64,000 nucleotides of DNA from Alicyclobacillus contaminans DSM 17975 (GCF_000429525.1 NZ_AUCA01000007.1:32498-96497); one strand, 5' to 3'; shown: positions 9,709-18,472, counted from the first letter of the stretch. Numbers and translations are program-made. Notes: generated by a model from the letters alone, not told the origin.

Positions 9709-10188
9709 GTGCAGATCATCGTGAATTGTTTTACCCCATATGGGGATGGTTTTGTCATGCTGCAAAAACCGCGCCGGGGCTGGTGGGTACTGCCTGGGGG
9801 AAAGGTGGATGCCGCAGAGATTTGGCCGGACGCGGCGAAGCGAGAAATGATGGAAGAGGCTGGGTTGGTGGTGGATCATCTCGTTCTGCACGGGATCTAT
9901 CACCTGCACATCGCCGCATCGGACACGGAGGCGGCGAAAGATAGATTGATTGTCCAGTTTTCCGCGGACTGTGTCGGTGGAGAACTGCTGGAGTCATGCA
10001 AGGAAGGGAAGCTGTCGGTGATTCGTCCCGGCGAACTGAACGACTTGCCGATGGATGAAGGAGACCGCCTGATGGTGCGGCGCACATTGGAGCAGGTTGC
10101 GTCTGGTGTTCATCAGGTGTCGTTCGGGCGCTTTTCGTACGATGCGGATCATCGGCTGCTGGAATGGACTATGAGTCCCGGCGCTTAA
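9709..10188 (+). CDS. yvcI: Nudix hydrolase (YvcI-like)
   Basis: A 159-residue Nudix hydrolase, a class that cleaves nucleoside diphosphates linked to another group. The Nudix box is visible as G-G-K-V-D-A-A-E, R-E-M-M-E-E-A-G-L. I placed the start at GTG 9709 because GGAGG precedes it by 7 bases and the length then matches B. subtilis YvcI (~158); a longer frame from 9652 has no ribosome-binding site. It heads the conserved yvcI-rapZ-yvcK-whiA-crh block. The substrate cannot be deduced. Confidence 0.88.
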   Translation: MQIIVNCFTPYGDGFVMLQKPRRGWWVLPGGKVDAAEIWPDAAKREMMEEAGLVVDHLVLHGIYHLHIAASDTEAAKDRLIVQFSADCVGGELLESCKEGKLSVIRPGELNDLPMDEGDRLMVRRTLEQVASGVHQVSFGRFSYDADHRLLEWTMSPGA

Positions 10189-10228
10189 GGTCGCAACCGC
10201 AGCGACGGACCGTGAGGAGGCACCGAGT

Positions 10229-11161
10229 TTGTCAGTGTTGTTTGGGATTGATATTGGAGGAACGTCGGTCAAGACGGCGTTTGTCAGTTCGGAGGGGGAG
10301 ATCCTCCATCGAGCCGAAATGCCAACCCGGCCGGAAACCGGGTTGGATGATTTCTTCGCGCGGTTGCGGGCACTGTTTCAGCAGGAGGCGCGGTCAGCCG
10401 GCATACGCATTCAGGATGTTACAGGAGTGGGGGTGGGTGTCCCCGGTTTTCTGGACGATGCGTGCGCTGTGGTTGTCGAGGCGGTGAATCTGGCGTGGAG
10501 AGACGTGCCACTGCGGGATCGATTGGAAGCGTGTCTTGAACTTCCGGCCGCCATTGAAAATGATGCGAATCTCGCTGCGCTCGGCGAATCATGGGTCGGC
10601 GGCGGCAAGGGTCGGCAGCATTTGCTGTGCGTCACGGTGGGAACCGGGATTGGCGCAGGATTGGTGTTGAACGGGATCATCTACCGCGGCATGAACGGGA
10701 TGGCTGGCGAAATCGGCCACCTTGTGGTGCAGCGTCAGGGAGGAATTCGCTGCAACTGCGGTCAGACGGGATGTCTGGAGACGGTGGCGTCGGCGACGGC
10801 CATCATTCGTCAAGCGAAGGAACGGATGCCGGAGCGCGCAGCGAACATCGTCGGGGCGTCCGACGTGTTCAGTCTCGCGGAACAGGGCTCGGCCGAGGCG
10901 CAGGCGGTTGTGGCGGAAGCGGCCGACTGGCTCGGGTACGGTTTGGCGTTGACGGCCACCGCGCTCAATCCGGACTGCATCGTGGTGGGCGGCGGCGTTT
11001 CCAAGGCGCGCGAACTGTTCCTGCAGCCGGTGCGGCAAGCGTTCATCCGGTATTCGCTGGAGCGAATTCATGAAGCGCCGCTCGTGCCGGCAGAGCTCGG
11101 CAACGACGCGGGAGTTGTTGGGGCTGCGCGTTTGGCGCAACAGCGACTGAATCGTGGTTGA
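10229..11161 (+). CDS. glk: ROK-family glucokinase
   Basis: A 310-residue sugar kinase of the ROK family, most likely converting glucose to glucose-6-phosphate in the cytoplasm. It shows the ATP-binding start G-I-D-I-G-G-T-S-V-K, E-N-D-A-N with the catalytic Asp, G-T-G-I-G-A-G, and the zinc motif C-N-C-G-Q-T-G-C-L-E. The start is TTG, supported by GAGGAGG 8 bases upstream. It is inserted between yvcI and rapZ, where B. subtilis has no kinase; this fits the operon's link to carbon metabolism through YvcK and Crh. Confidence 0.9.
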   Translation: MSVLFGIDIGGTSVKTAFVSSEGEILHRAEMPTRPETGLDDFFARLRALFQQEARSAGIRIQDVTGVGVGVPGFLDDACAVVVEAVNLAWRDVPLRDRLEACLELPAAIENDANLAALGESWVGGGKGRQHLLCVTVGTGIGAGLVLNGIIYRGMNGMAGEIGHLVVQRQGGIRCNCGQTGCLETVASATAIIRQAKERMPERAANIVGASDVFSLAEQGSAEAQAVVAEAADWLGYGLALTATALNPDCIVVGGGVSKARELFLQPVRQAFIRYSLERIHEAPLVPAELGNDAGVVGAARLAQQRLNRG

Positions 11162-11192
11162 CCCCCATCATTCAGCGGAGGAGGCGGCGGGC

Positions 11193-12059
11193 ATGGCGGA
11201 CAAGATGGAAGTCCTGATTATCACCGGGATGTCCGGCGCAGGGAAGACGGTGGCGATGCAGTCGCTCGAGGACATCGGCTACTTTTGCGTTGACAACCTG
11301 CCGCCGGCGCTGATTCCCAAGTTTGTGGACGTGGCGAAACAGTCCGGAGGCAAGCTGGCCAAGGTGGCCCTGGCCTGCGATCTGCGCGGCGGAGATTTGT
11401 TTCAGCCGCTCGTGGATACGGTACGACAGCTGCGCAACCACCCCGGGGTACAGGTGACCGTGCTGTTTCTCGAGGCGAACGATGAAACACTGGTGCGTCG
11501 GTTCAAGGAGACGCGCCGTCGCCACCCGTTCGTCGACGGCGCCCGCCTGTTGGACGGAATCCAGGGAGAGCGGTTGGCTTTGGCGCAGGTGCGGGCCGAG
11601 GCGGACATTCTGCTGGACACCAGCGACTGGCGGCCGGGACGGTTGAAGCAGGAGCTGGTGCAGCGCTTTGCCGCCACCAGCACGCGTTTTCCGGTGCATA
11701 TCATCTCGTTCGGGTTCAAGTATGGCATCCCCATCGATGCCGACATGATTCTCGATGTTCGTTTTCTGCCCAACCCGCATTATGTGGAGTCGCTTCGTCC
11801 GTTCACCGGGGAAGACGCGCCGGTGTACGACTATGTGATGCAATGGCCCGCCACTCAGGAGTTTCTGCGGCGGGCGGAGGATCTGGTTGATTTTCTGATT
11901 CCTCAATTCACTAAGGAAGGAAAAACGCACCTGGTCATCGGCATCGGCTGCACCGGCGGCAAGCATCGATCCGTCGCTGTCAGCCGTCACCTGCACGAAC
12001 ACATCAAGGACCGAACGGACGCGTCGCTGACGCATCGCGATAGTCGGCGGGAGGGTTGA
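11193..12059 (+). CDS. rapZ: RNase adapter / nucleotide-binding protein RapZ (YvcJ)
   Basis: A 288-residue P-loop protein. RapZ guides RNase E to a small RNA in E. coli; the Bacillus homologue YvcJ binds nucleotides and affects competence. The P-loop is GMSGAGKT at the N-terminus, and the C-terminal domain has the conserved I-S-F-G-F-K-Y-G-I-P, D-V-R-F-L-P-N-P and I-G-I-G-C-T-G-G-K-H-R-S-V. I chose ATG 11193 because GGAGGAGGCGG precedes it. The next gene, yvcK, starts 3 bp after the stop, so they are co-transcribed. Confidence 0.96.
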   Translation: MADKMEVLIITGMSGAGKTVAMQSLEDIGYFCVDNLPPALIPKFVDVAKQSGGKLAKVALACDLRGGDLFQPLVDTVRQLRNHPGVQVTVLFLEANDETLVRRFKETRRRHPFVDGARLLDGIQGERLALAQVRAEADILLDTSDWRPGRLKQELVQRFAATSTRFPVHIISFGFKYGIPIDADMILDVRFLPNPHYVESLRPFTGEDAPVYDYVMQWPATQEFLRRAEDLVDFLIPQFTKEGKTHLVIGIGCTGGKHRSVAVSRHLHEHIKDRTDASLTHRDSRREG

Positions 12060-12062
12060 CGG

Positions 12063-13217
12063 GTGCGCACATGGTGGTTATGGGCGTGGACCATCGGTTG
12101 TTTCGGCTGCGGCATCCTCGCCGGTTCTCTCGGCTGGCAGCGTTTTGGCAGCCACGGCTTTTGGCTCGGCGGGACCGTGCTGATCTTCGCGATGGCCCTG
12201 CTCAGCTACGGATGGTGGCGGGAGTTTCGCGCCAGTCGCAGAAAACTGCAGCGGCTGCAGCGGCGACCACGCATTGTCGCGATTGGCGGCGGCACCGGTC
12301 TGTCGGTGATCTTGCGCGGGCTGAAGGAATTCGACGTGGATCTGACCGCCGTGGTGACGGTGGCGGACGACGGTGGCAGTTCCGGCCGTCTGCGATCCGA
12401 TTTTGCCATGCCGCCTCCGGGGGACATCCGGAATTGCCTGGTGGCGTTGGCGGACACGGAACCTTTGCTCGAACGGCTGCTGCAGTTCCGGTTTCCGGCG
12501 GGCGAAGGGTTGGCAGGCCATAGTTTTGGGAATTTGTTTCTGGCCGCGATGACGCACATCATGGGCGATTTTGAATCGGCCATCCGCGAAACCAGTCGCG
12601 TGCTCGCGGTGCGCGGCCGGGTGCTGCCGGCGGTTCAGGAAGACGTGATTCTCCGGGCGATCTTCGAAGACGGCACGGTGGTGGAGGGCGAGTCGAACAT
12701 CCCGGAATTGCACAAGCGCATTGAGCGAGTGGAACTGGTTCCGGGGGATGTCGAGCCGCTGCCGGAGGTGCTGGAGGCCATTCGCGGCGCGGACGCCATC
12801 GTCGTTGGACCGGGCAGTCTGTACACCAGCATCCTTCCGAACCTGCTGGTGCCGGGGATTGCGGAGGCCGTGGCGGAGAGCACGGCCAAGAAGATTTTTG
12901 TGTGCAACGTGATGACCCAGCCGGGGGAGACCGACACGTTCTCCGCCTCTCACCACGTGGATGTGATTTATCGCCATGTGGGGCGCCGGCTGTTCGATTA
13001 CATCATCGTCAATGCGGCGACACTGCCGCCCGAAGCGATTGAACAGTACCAGGCTCAGCAGTCGTACCCCGTTCTGGTGGACGTGGAGGCGCTGCATCGG
13101 CTTGGTTTGCGGGTGATTGCCCGCAATTTTGTGCACTACGCGACCTATGCGCGCCACGACAGCCGGCTGGTTGCAGAGCAAATCGTCAGTCTGATTGGCT
13201 TCGAACGCCAGAGTTGA
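12063..13217 (+). CDS. yvcK: Gluconeogenesis factor YvcK/MgfK with N-terminal membrane extension
   Basis: A 384-residue member of the YvcK/CofD-like family, needed in B. subtilis for growth on gluconeogenic carbon sources and for normal cell shape. The core starts near residue 67 with R-I-V-A-I-G-G-G-T-G-L-S and continues with T-V-A-D-D-G-G-S-S-G-R-L-R, P-P-G-D-I-R-N-C and G-H-S-F-G-N-L. The first ~60 residues hold two hydrophobic helices (about 4-24 and 33-50) and a basic linker, absent from the ~317-residue B. subtilis protein, so this version is probably membrane-tethered. GTG start. Confidence 0.94.
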   Translation: MRTWWLWAWTIGCFGCGILAGSLGWQRFGSHGFWLGGTVLIFAMALLSYGWWREFRASRRKLQRLQRRPRIVAIGGGTGLSVILRGLKEFDVDLTAVVTVADDGGSSGRLRSDFAMPPPGDIRNCLVALADTEPLLERLLQFRFPAGEGLAGHSFGNLFLAAMTHIMGDFESAIRETSRVLAVRGRVLPAVQEDVILRAIFEDGTVVEGESNIPELHKRIERVELVPGDVEPLPEVLEAIRGADAIVVGPGSLYTSILPNLLVPGIAEAVAESTAKKIFVCNVMTQPGETDTFSASHHVDVIYRHVGRRLFDYIIVNAATLPPEAIEQYQAQQSYPVLVDVEALHRLGLRVIARNFVHYATYARHDSRLVAEQIVSLIGFERQS

Positions 13218-13253
13218 ACGCGGTGTGATGGGATGCGGCAAGGAGGGAAGACC

Positions 13254-14183
13254 GTGTCTTTTGCAGCACAGACGAAGAAGGAATTGACCCTGATTCAGGA
13301 GGACGCCTGCTGTCAGAGGGCGGAGTTGGAGGCCATTGTCGGCCTGCTTGGCCGAGTGACGGTGACCGACAGCCGCCGTCTGCTCGAGGTGGAAACGGAA
13401 AATGTCGCGACCGCGCGGCGTATTTACACGCAGTTGCGGGAGCAGTTCGACATCCATCCGGAAGTGTTCGTGCGCAAAAAGATGCGTCTGAAGAAAAACA
13501 ACGTGTACGCCGTTCGCGTGCCGATTTTTCCGCAGCACCCTCTCGTGGCCGCTGGCTGGATGGATGCCGCGGCCGCATCCCTGACGATTGCGCCGCAGCG
13601 TCCTCGCAAAAGTTGCTGTCGGCGCGCCTTCTTGCGCGGTGCGTTTCTCGCCTCCGGCAGTGTGAACGATCCGGGGAGCACCTCGTATCACCTGGAAATC
13701 ACGGCGGCCAACGAGGCGTGGGCCAATGTCATCCGCGCGTTGATGAACGAGTATGCTCTGCATGCCAAAGTGATTTCGCGCAAAAAGGGCTACGTGGTGT
13801 ATCTCAAGGAAGGCGAAAAGATTGTGGATTTCCTCAGCCTCATCGGCGCCCACCAGGCGTTGTTGAAGTTTGAAGACGTCCGTATTCTCAAGGGAATGCG
13901 CAATCAGGTCAATCGCCTGGTGAACTGTGAGACGGCGAATATGAACAAGACCATCAGCGCCGCGGTGCGGCAGCTCGAGGTCATACAGTTTATCGACGAC
14001 TGCATCGGCCTCTCCAATCTGCCGGAGAAACTTCGCGAAGCCGCGGAAATTCGCCGCCGCTATCCGGAGGTCAACCTGCAGGAATTGTGCGAACGCATGC
14101 CGCACAAGGTGAGCAAGTCGGGGTTGAATCACCGTTTTCGAAAATTGGAGGAAATGGCCGACAAGTTGCGCGCAACCCATTGA
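13254..14183 (+). CDS. whiA: DNA-binding protein WhiA
   Basis: A 309-residue WhiA homologue. The family joins a degenerate LAGLIDADG homing-endonuclease fold to a C-terminal helix-turn-helix and affects division and chromosome segregation in Bacillus and sporulation in Streptomyces. Seen here are the N-terminal F-A-A-Q-T-K-K-E-L, the central R-G-A-F-L-A-S-G-S and the C-terminal helix-turn-helix around E-L-C-E-R-M-P-H-K-V-S-K-S-G-L-N-H-R. GTG 13254 follows AAGGAGGG; an upstream ATG at 13233 lacks a ribosome-binding site. Confidence 0.96.
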   Translation: MSFAAQTKKELTLIQEDACCQRAELEAIVGLLGRVTVTDSRRLLEVETENVATARRIYTQLREQFDIHPEVFVRKKMRLKKNNVYAVRVPIFPQHPLVAAGWMDAAAASLTIAPQRPRKSCCRRAFLRGAFLASGSVNDPGSTSYHLEITAANEAWANVIRALMNEYALHAKVISRKKGYVVYLKEGEKIVDFLSLIGAHQALLKFEDVRILKGMRNQVNRLVNCETANMNKTISAAVRQLEVIQFIDDCIGLSNLPEKLREAAEIRRRYPEVNLQELCERMPHKVSKSGLNHRFRKLEEMADKLRATH

Positions 14184-14204
14184 TGGGTGTGTGCGATGTG
14201 CACA

Positions 14205-14234
14205 TTGGGAAGCGCTTTCTTAGCGTGGTATACT
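14205..14234 (+). promoter_or_regulatory. Promoter upstream of crh
   Basis: TTGGGA (14205-14210), 18-bp spacer, TATACT (14229-14234). It lies in the whiA-crh gap and would allow crh to be expressed apart from the upstream operon. Confidence 0.5.
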
Positions 14235-14285
14235 TTCCGTAATTCAACAGGCCAGGATGTCCGGCGTGGTGAGGGAGGGATTAGG

Positions 14286-14543
14286 ATGGCAGAACGTACT
14301 GTCGAGGTCAGGTTGTCCACGGGGCTTCTTGCGCGGCCGGCGGCCTTGTTTGTGCAGGAGGCCAATCGATTTTCCAGTGAGATCTTCATCGAAAAAGACG
14401 GGAAATCGGTGAACGCAAAGAGCATTATGGGCGTCATGTCGCTGGCGATTGCGCACGGCGAATCCATCACAATTCGAGCGGAAGGCACCGACGCGCAGGA
14501 TGCGGTCCATCGCCTGGCGGACATGGTGGCACAGGAGGCGTGA
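14286..14543 (+). CDS. crh: HPr-like catabolite-repression protein Crh
   Basis: An 85-residue HPr-fold protein. HPr proper carries the PTS phosphoryl group on His15; here residue 15 is Leu (S-T-G-L-L-A-R-P), so PTS transfer is impossible. The regulatory Ser46 (N-A-K-S-I-M-G) is intact, so HprK can phosphorylate it to make a CcpA co-regulator. B. subtilis Crh has Gln15 and the same genomic position after whiA. Strong GGAGG before ATG 14286. Ordinary HPr must be encoded elsewhere. Confidence 0.94.
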   Translation: MAERTVEVRLSTGLLARPAALFVQEANRFSSEIFIEKDGKSVNAKSIMGVMSLAIAHGESITIRAEGTDAQDAVHRLADMVAQEA

Positions 14544-14565
14544 CCTGTGTGACCATGGCGTAAAG

Positions 14566-14600
14566 CGGTGTCCGGATACAGCTGGGCACCGTTTTTGTTT
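14566..14600 (+). terminator. Terminator after crh
   Basis: Stem CGGTGTCC (14566-14573) with GGGCACCG (14584-14591), one G-T wobble, followed by TTTTTGTTT. It ends the rapZ-to-crh operon. Confidence 0.82.
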
Positions 14601-14756
14601 CACCCACTCCGAATTTCTGCATTCTCTCCGCACGGCAAATCCCCTCAGTGTGCTGTTTCCCGATGGAAGAGCGGGCGCCTCAGCGCCGTCCCGTGGTTCT
14701 GTCCATTTTTCGCTTGTCATAGGCTGATGGAAGACGGCGAAAAATGGGGGAGTTCC

Positions 14757-15335
14757 ATGGCGACGCGGTTCCGTCCGCGCAAGCGCCGCCTGCCCGGTAC
14801 CGCCTGGCTGTTCGTGGGCGCCGGTCTGGCAGGAGCGCTGGCGCTGTTTGAACTGTATCAGATGGTCATCCCTTTCCAATCGGCCAATCCGCTGTGGCGA
14901 GAGGTCACGGTGGGTGAGCCGGTGATTGACAGCTGGAGATACGGCGGATTGGACGAAGAAGGGTATTTACGGTTTTACAACAATGGACAAACGGCGTTGC
15001 TGCCGCCCAGCGCACACACGTTTGACGCTGATGGGCAATTTGTGGTGCTGGAAGGTCATACGGCGTCGTCGTTGACCTTTGCGAGCCCATACGAGGCCAT
15101 TCCGGCGCGCTGGTTGATATCCGGCGCAGCTGTCCTTTGCCTCGGCGGAATGGTGCTGTGGTTGCGTCGGCGGGCGAGAGGGCCCAGATTACGCCTGAAA
15201 CGGAGCCAATCCGTTCGCATTCGTCCCACCTGGCGCTCGCAAAAGCCCCGTGATTGGCGCGGGCAACGCGGTTTCGCCGAAGCCATCGCGTTCAGGAAGA
15301 AGCGGTTCCGCGCGAACAGATCCTCCAAAGGGTAG
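14757..15335 (+). CDS. Two-pass membrane protein of unknown function
   Basis: A 192-residue protein I do not recognise. It has a basic N-terminus (R-P-R-K-R-R), a transmembrane helix at about residues 18-40, an ~85-residue external segment with no clear motif, a second helix at about 118-137 and a very basic cytoplasmic tail rich in Arg and Lys. The start at 14757 follows TGGGGGAG. It stands alone after the crh terminator. The symmetric topology would suit an envelope-associated or DNA/RNA-contacting tail, but there is no direct evidence. Confidence 0.7.
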   Translation: MATRFRPRKRRLPGTAWLFVGAGLAGALALFELYQMVIPFQSANPLWREVTVGEPVIDSWRYGGLDEEGYLRFYNNGQTALLPPSAHTFDADGQFVVLEGHTASSLTFASPYEAIPARWLISGAAVLCLGGMVLWLRRRARGPRLRLKRSQSVRIRPTWRSQKPRDWRGQRGFAEAIAFRKKRFRANRSSKG

Positions 15336-15467
15336 GTTTGCGCGGAATCGGGCGTCTGTGTTGTTCCCATATGCAACAAGTGATACGCTAAGGAGAAAGG
15401 ACGTACGCAGTGCGCTGGCATGCGGATGGAGCAACGCGTCTGCAACAGAGGAGGAACCAAACAGGGA

Positions 15468-15983
15468 ATGGCGTTGAGACCTGGCCGTGTCCAACAAATT
15501 CACAAGCGTGAAGACCGTGGCATTGATCGCAGCAATGAACCGTTTACCATTGACCGACTGATCCGCCGGCCTGGGTTCATCTCGGTGCAGCGTCCTGCGT
15601 TTGAACAGGGGTACACACATCATCTTCGGGAGATTTATCCGCAGTGGGGAATTGGCGTCAGCTCATGCCTGAACAACGGTGTGCAAGTCAAGCACCCGCG
15701 TCTCCGCTTCGATCACTACGTGGACCTCGTGAAGGTGTGGGAAGACCAGGAATACATATACGTGGAGGACATGTACGTTGATGTCCTGATTTACGAACGT
15801 TCGTACTACCACATCATCGATATGGAGGAGTTCGGGGAAGCGGTGGCCCTGCGCCACATCAGTACGGCGGAAGCGCGCCGAGTGTTGGAAAATACGCAGC
15901 GATTCGTGGATTCCATGAAGCGCAGCCGCCTGTCGTACGCGGTATGGAAGCAGAAGTACGGCACACACCGGCGCTATCCCTGA
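15468..15983 (+). CDS. DUF402-domain protein
   Basis: A 171-residue protein with a DUF402-like pattern in its C-terminal half: E-D-M-Y-V-D-V-L, then Y-Y-H-I-I-D-M-E-E-F, A-L-R-H-I-S-T-A-E-A. The family includes FomD and Ntdp nucleoside di/triphosphatases that act on phosphate esters with divalent metal. Start ATG 15468 is favoured because GAGGAGG lies ~9 bases upstream; an earlier ATG at 15420 is possible. A second, unrelated-looking DUF402 gene lies at 24113. The substrate is unknown. Confidence 0.7.
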   Translation: MALRPGRVQQIHKREDRGIDRSNEPFTIDRLIRRPGFISVQRPAFEQGYTHHLREIYPQWGIGVSSCLNNGVQVKHPRLRFDHYVDLVKVWEDQEYIYVEDMYVDVLIYERSYYHIIDMEEFGEAVALRHISTAEARRVLENTQRFVDSMKRSRLSYAVWKQKYGTHRRYP

Positions 15984-16125
15984 ACGCGCGGCGGCGTCAA
16001 GGTTCTCGGGGCAACTCAGTGTCGCTGTTGGTTGCTGCTGCGCTCGCGATGATGGCGGTTGTCTCCGCGAAGCGGCTCGCTTCAGTGTCGAGCGAAGCGG
16101 AAACCCCCTTCATCTTCACGGGAAA

Positions 16126-16165
16126 CAGAGGCGGCACGGATGGGCGCCGCCTCTGCTGTTGCTGC
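16126..16165 (+). terminator. Terminator-like hairpin
   Basis: A perfect 10-bp stem (16126-16135 with 16146-16155), GC-rich, with a weak T-run after it. It lies between the convergent DUF402 gene and the small minus-strand gene. Confidence 0.6.
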
Positions 16166-16200
16166 CTGTGTGGCTCATGAACGCACACAGTGGACTGTGT

Positions 16201-16416
16201 TTACTCTTTCAGGCTTTCCAGCATGTCGTCTGCGATTTGGTTCGCATCAACGTGGTTTCCGGTTGAAACCATCCGACTGCGTCGCATGGTTTCCCAAGCG
16301 GCAATCCCAACACTCGCGCCCACCAGCATTGCGGTCATCGTGCCCATGCCGTTCCGGCGTCTGGGCATTATGCGCCTGCGCACGCCGGCCGCCATGCCAT
16401 TCATGAATTCCCACAT
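16201..16416 (-). CDS. Small basic membrane-associated protein (DUF3918/YrzQ-like?)
   Basis: A 71-residue reading frame with an excellent ribosome-binding site (GGGAGGTG, 7 bases before ATG at 16416). It has a very basic segment (R-R-R-I-M-P-R-R-R-N), then a short hydrophobic helix (M-T-A-M-L-V-G-A-S-V-G-I-A-A-W) and a charged tail. This pattern recalls short YrzQ/DUF3918-type proteins of Bacilli, but the match is by eye only. It converges on the DUF402 gene and is divergent from mutY, 266 bp away. Function unknown. Confidence 0.6.
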   Translation of the reverse strand: MWEFMNGMAAGVRRRIMPRRRNGMGTMTAMLVGASVGIAAWETMRRSRMVSTGNHVDANQIADDMLESLKE

Positions 16417-16681
16417 GGCAAGCACCTCCCGTGAACCGTATTGTAACCACAAACGCTGGGGTTCAATCGCCGGTCTCTGTGAAAGGAGCGAGGAAATCAT
16501 GGAAAGCTTCCGTCCTCCATCCCGCGTGTCCGTGCTGCACGCGGTCGAATGCGGGACTGATTCAAACGGACGGGGGCATAGTCGCCATCGCCGGATTGGA
16601 CAAGCAGGCAGGCAAAGTCGAACGGTGGATGGCGGGCGTTTGATACTCTCCGCGCTGGATGAAGGACGAGGAAGGGGAAAC

Positions 16682-17773
16682 ATGACTTCATACGCACATA
16701 GACTTGTACTGTGGTACAAAGCCCATCGCCGCGAGATGCCGTGGCGGAATACGAGCAATCCATACGAAATCTGGGTCAGTGAAACGATGCTGCAGCAGAC
16801 GCGCGTGGAGACCGTCATCCCGTATTATCACGCATTTCTGCGCGATTTTCCCACCGTCGCAGCGCTGGCCGCAGCCGACGAACAGGCGGTTTTGAAGCGG
16901 TGGCAGGGGCTTGGCTACTACTCGAGAGCCCGCAATTTGCACAGAGCTGCCAAGGTGCTGATGGCCGACCACGGAGGAGAAATTCCACCAGATGTAGAAA
17001 GCTTTCGGAAACTGCCCGGGGTCGGCCCCTACACGGCGGGGGCTGTGATGAGCATCGCATTTCACCTTCCGGTTCCCGCAGTGGACGGGAATGTGATGCG
17101 GGTGATGACCCGATGGCTGGGGATTGCTCTGCCCATTGAGACCGCCGCGTGCCGCAACCAGGTCACGGAACAAACGCGGGCGTGGCTCCAGGAAGCGGAT
17201 CCGGCCGCTCTCACCCAGGCGCTGATGGAACTGGGCGCCACGGTTTGTACGCCGCGGTCTCCGCGGTGCGAGGCGTGCCCCATTGCGGAGGGCTGCTTTG
17301 CCAACCTCAGGAACGCGGTGGAGCGGTTTCCGGTGCGAAAGGCGAAAGCGGAGCGCAGGCGGATTGATATCGCGGCGCTCTGGCTGGAAGAGAGAGGCCG
17401 CCTGTGGCTGGAACAGCGGCCGGATGAAGGACTGTTGGCAGGGATGTGGCAGCTGCCAGCTTGGGAAGTGCACCAAGAAGGCGGCACCGAGTCGGAGCTG
17501 GCGGCGCTGGTGCGCGACGGCCTGGAGAAGTGGGCTGCGGCAGGAGACATTCCACCGACACAGCTCCCGGCGTCGTTTGCCAAGATTGACGAAGCGCGAC
17601 ACATCTTCACACATCTGGAGTGGGTGGTGCACGTGTTTCGACCCATCTACACGGCGCCGCCCGCACCCCTGCCGGAAGTGGCTCGCCGGCGCAAGGTGAA
17701 CGCCGAGGAGTTGTCGGAGCTGCCGCTGCCGCGCATTTACGAAAAACTGTTGACGCGCTTCGCAGGCCCTTGA
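16682..17773 (+). CDS. mutY: A/G-specific adenine DNA glycosylase MutY
   Basis: A 363-residue glycosylase that removes adenine mispaired with 8-oxoguanine. Catalytic Glu lies in S-E-T-M-L-Q-Q-T and catalytic Asp in P-A-V-D-G-N-V-M-R-V, with the helix-hairpin-helix L-P-G-V-G-P-Y-T-A-G. The 4Fe-4S cluster cysteines follow C-x6-C-x2-C-x5-C, and the C-terminal Nudix-like 8-oxoG recognition domain is present. The start at 16682 follows GAGGAAGGGG. An in-frame ATG at 16499 also has a good ribosome-binding site, but the 61 extra residues do not look like MutY. Confidence 0.95.
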   Translation: MTSYAHRLVLWYKAHRREMPWRNTSNPYEIWVSETMLQQTRVETVIPYYHAFLRDFPTVAALAAADEQAVLKRWQGLGYYSRARNLHRAAKVLMADHGGEIPPDVESFRKLPGVGPYTAGAVMSIAFHLPVPAVDGNVMRVMTRWLGIALPIETAACRNQVTEQTRAWLQEADPAALTQALMELGATVCTPRSPRCEACPIAEGCFANLRNAVERFPVRKAKAERRRIDIAALWLEERGRLWLEQRPDEGLLAGMWQLPAWEVHQEGGTESELAALVRDGLEKWAAAGDIPPTQLPASFAKIDEARHIFTHLEWVVHVFRPIYTAPPAPLPEVARRRKVNAEELSELPLPRIYEKLLTRFAGP

Positions 17774-17824
17774 GTTTTTTGCGGATCACTTTCTGGAGAG
17801 AATAGTGATGGAGGAGGGACTTTC

Positions 17825-18472
17825 ATGCAAACGTACGCATTGACGCGCGGAACTCTGCTCGGCAAGGTGTTCTTTGGATTGTTTCTCAGTCTCATGTGCG
17901 CGTTTTTGGGAGTGTGGGCCGGGACGCAGGTGCCGCCGGCGTTCATTGGCATTCTGATGATTGTCGAATTGGTGATGATTGTCGTGGCCATGTTCATGCA
18001 GCGCCGCCGGGCCATCGGTATGCCGTTTGTGTTGGCGTTCACGTTCATTTCAGGGATCACGCTGTGGCCGACCCTTCACGCCTACCTGTACGCCTTGGGC
18101 GCGGCCGTTGTGCTGAAGGCGGTCGGTGTCAGCGCTGGTGCGTTCTTGGTCGCCGCAGTGGTGGCGTCACGCACCAGCTTCGACTTCTCGTTTCTGGGTG
18201 GCTTCCTGTTGATTGGCCTGCTGGCCGTGGTCGGCATGGGCCTGGTATCTTTGTTTGTCGGTTTCTCGACCATGGCCGAGTTGGTGTACTCGCTGTTGGG
18301 GATTGCGGTATTCATCGGTTACGTGCTGTTTGATGTGAACCGTCTGGCGCAACAGGAGATACCGGAAACGGCGGTGCCGTGGGTGGTGCTGTCCTTGTAT
18401 CTGGATTTTGTCAATTTGCTGTTGTTTGTCCTGCGCCTATTTGGGGTGCTGCAGTCTTCCGACAGGCGCTGA
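17825..18472 (+). CDS. BI-1/YetJ-family membrane protein
   Basis: A 215-residue integral membrane protein with about seven hydrophobic helices. The family (Bax inhibitor-1; YetJ in B. subtilis) includes a pH-sensitive calcium leak channel. The conserved late region is visible: I-G-Y-V-L-F-D-V-N-R-L, then S-L-Y-L-D-F-V-N-L-L-L-F-V-L-R-L-F, with the paired Asp residues of the family's pH sensor in place. Length matches YetJ (~214). GGAGGGA precedes the ATG. It stands alone between mutY and the leuS leader. Confidence 0.88.
   Translation: MQTYALTRGTLLGKVFFGLFLSLMCAFLGVWAGTQVPPAFIGILMIVELVMIVVAMFMQRRRAIGMPFVLAFTFISGITLWPTLHAYLYALGAAVVLKAVGVSAGAFLVAAVVASRTSFDFSFLGGFLLIGLLAVVGMGLVSLFVGFSTMAELVYSLLGIAVFIGYVLFDVNRLAQQEIPETAVPWVVLSLYLDFVNLLLFVLRLFGVLQSSDRR

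Noticed and set aside
16431..16643. 70-codon plus-strand frame upstream of mutY
   Set aside because: Overlaps another possible frame, has no clear ribosome-binding site for its own start and resembles no family.
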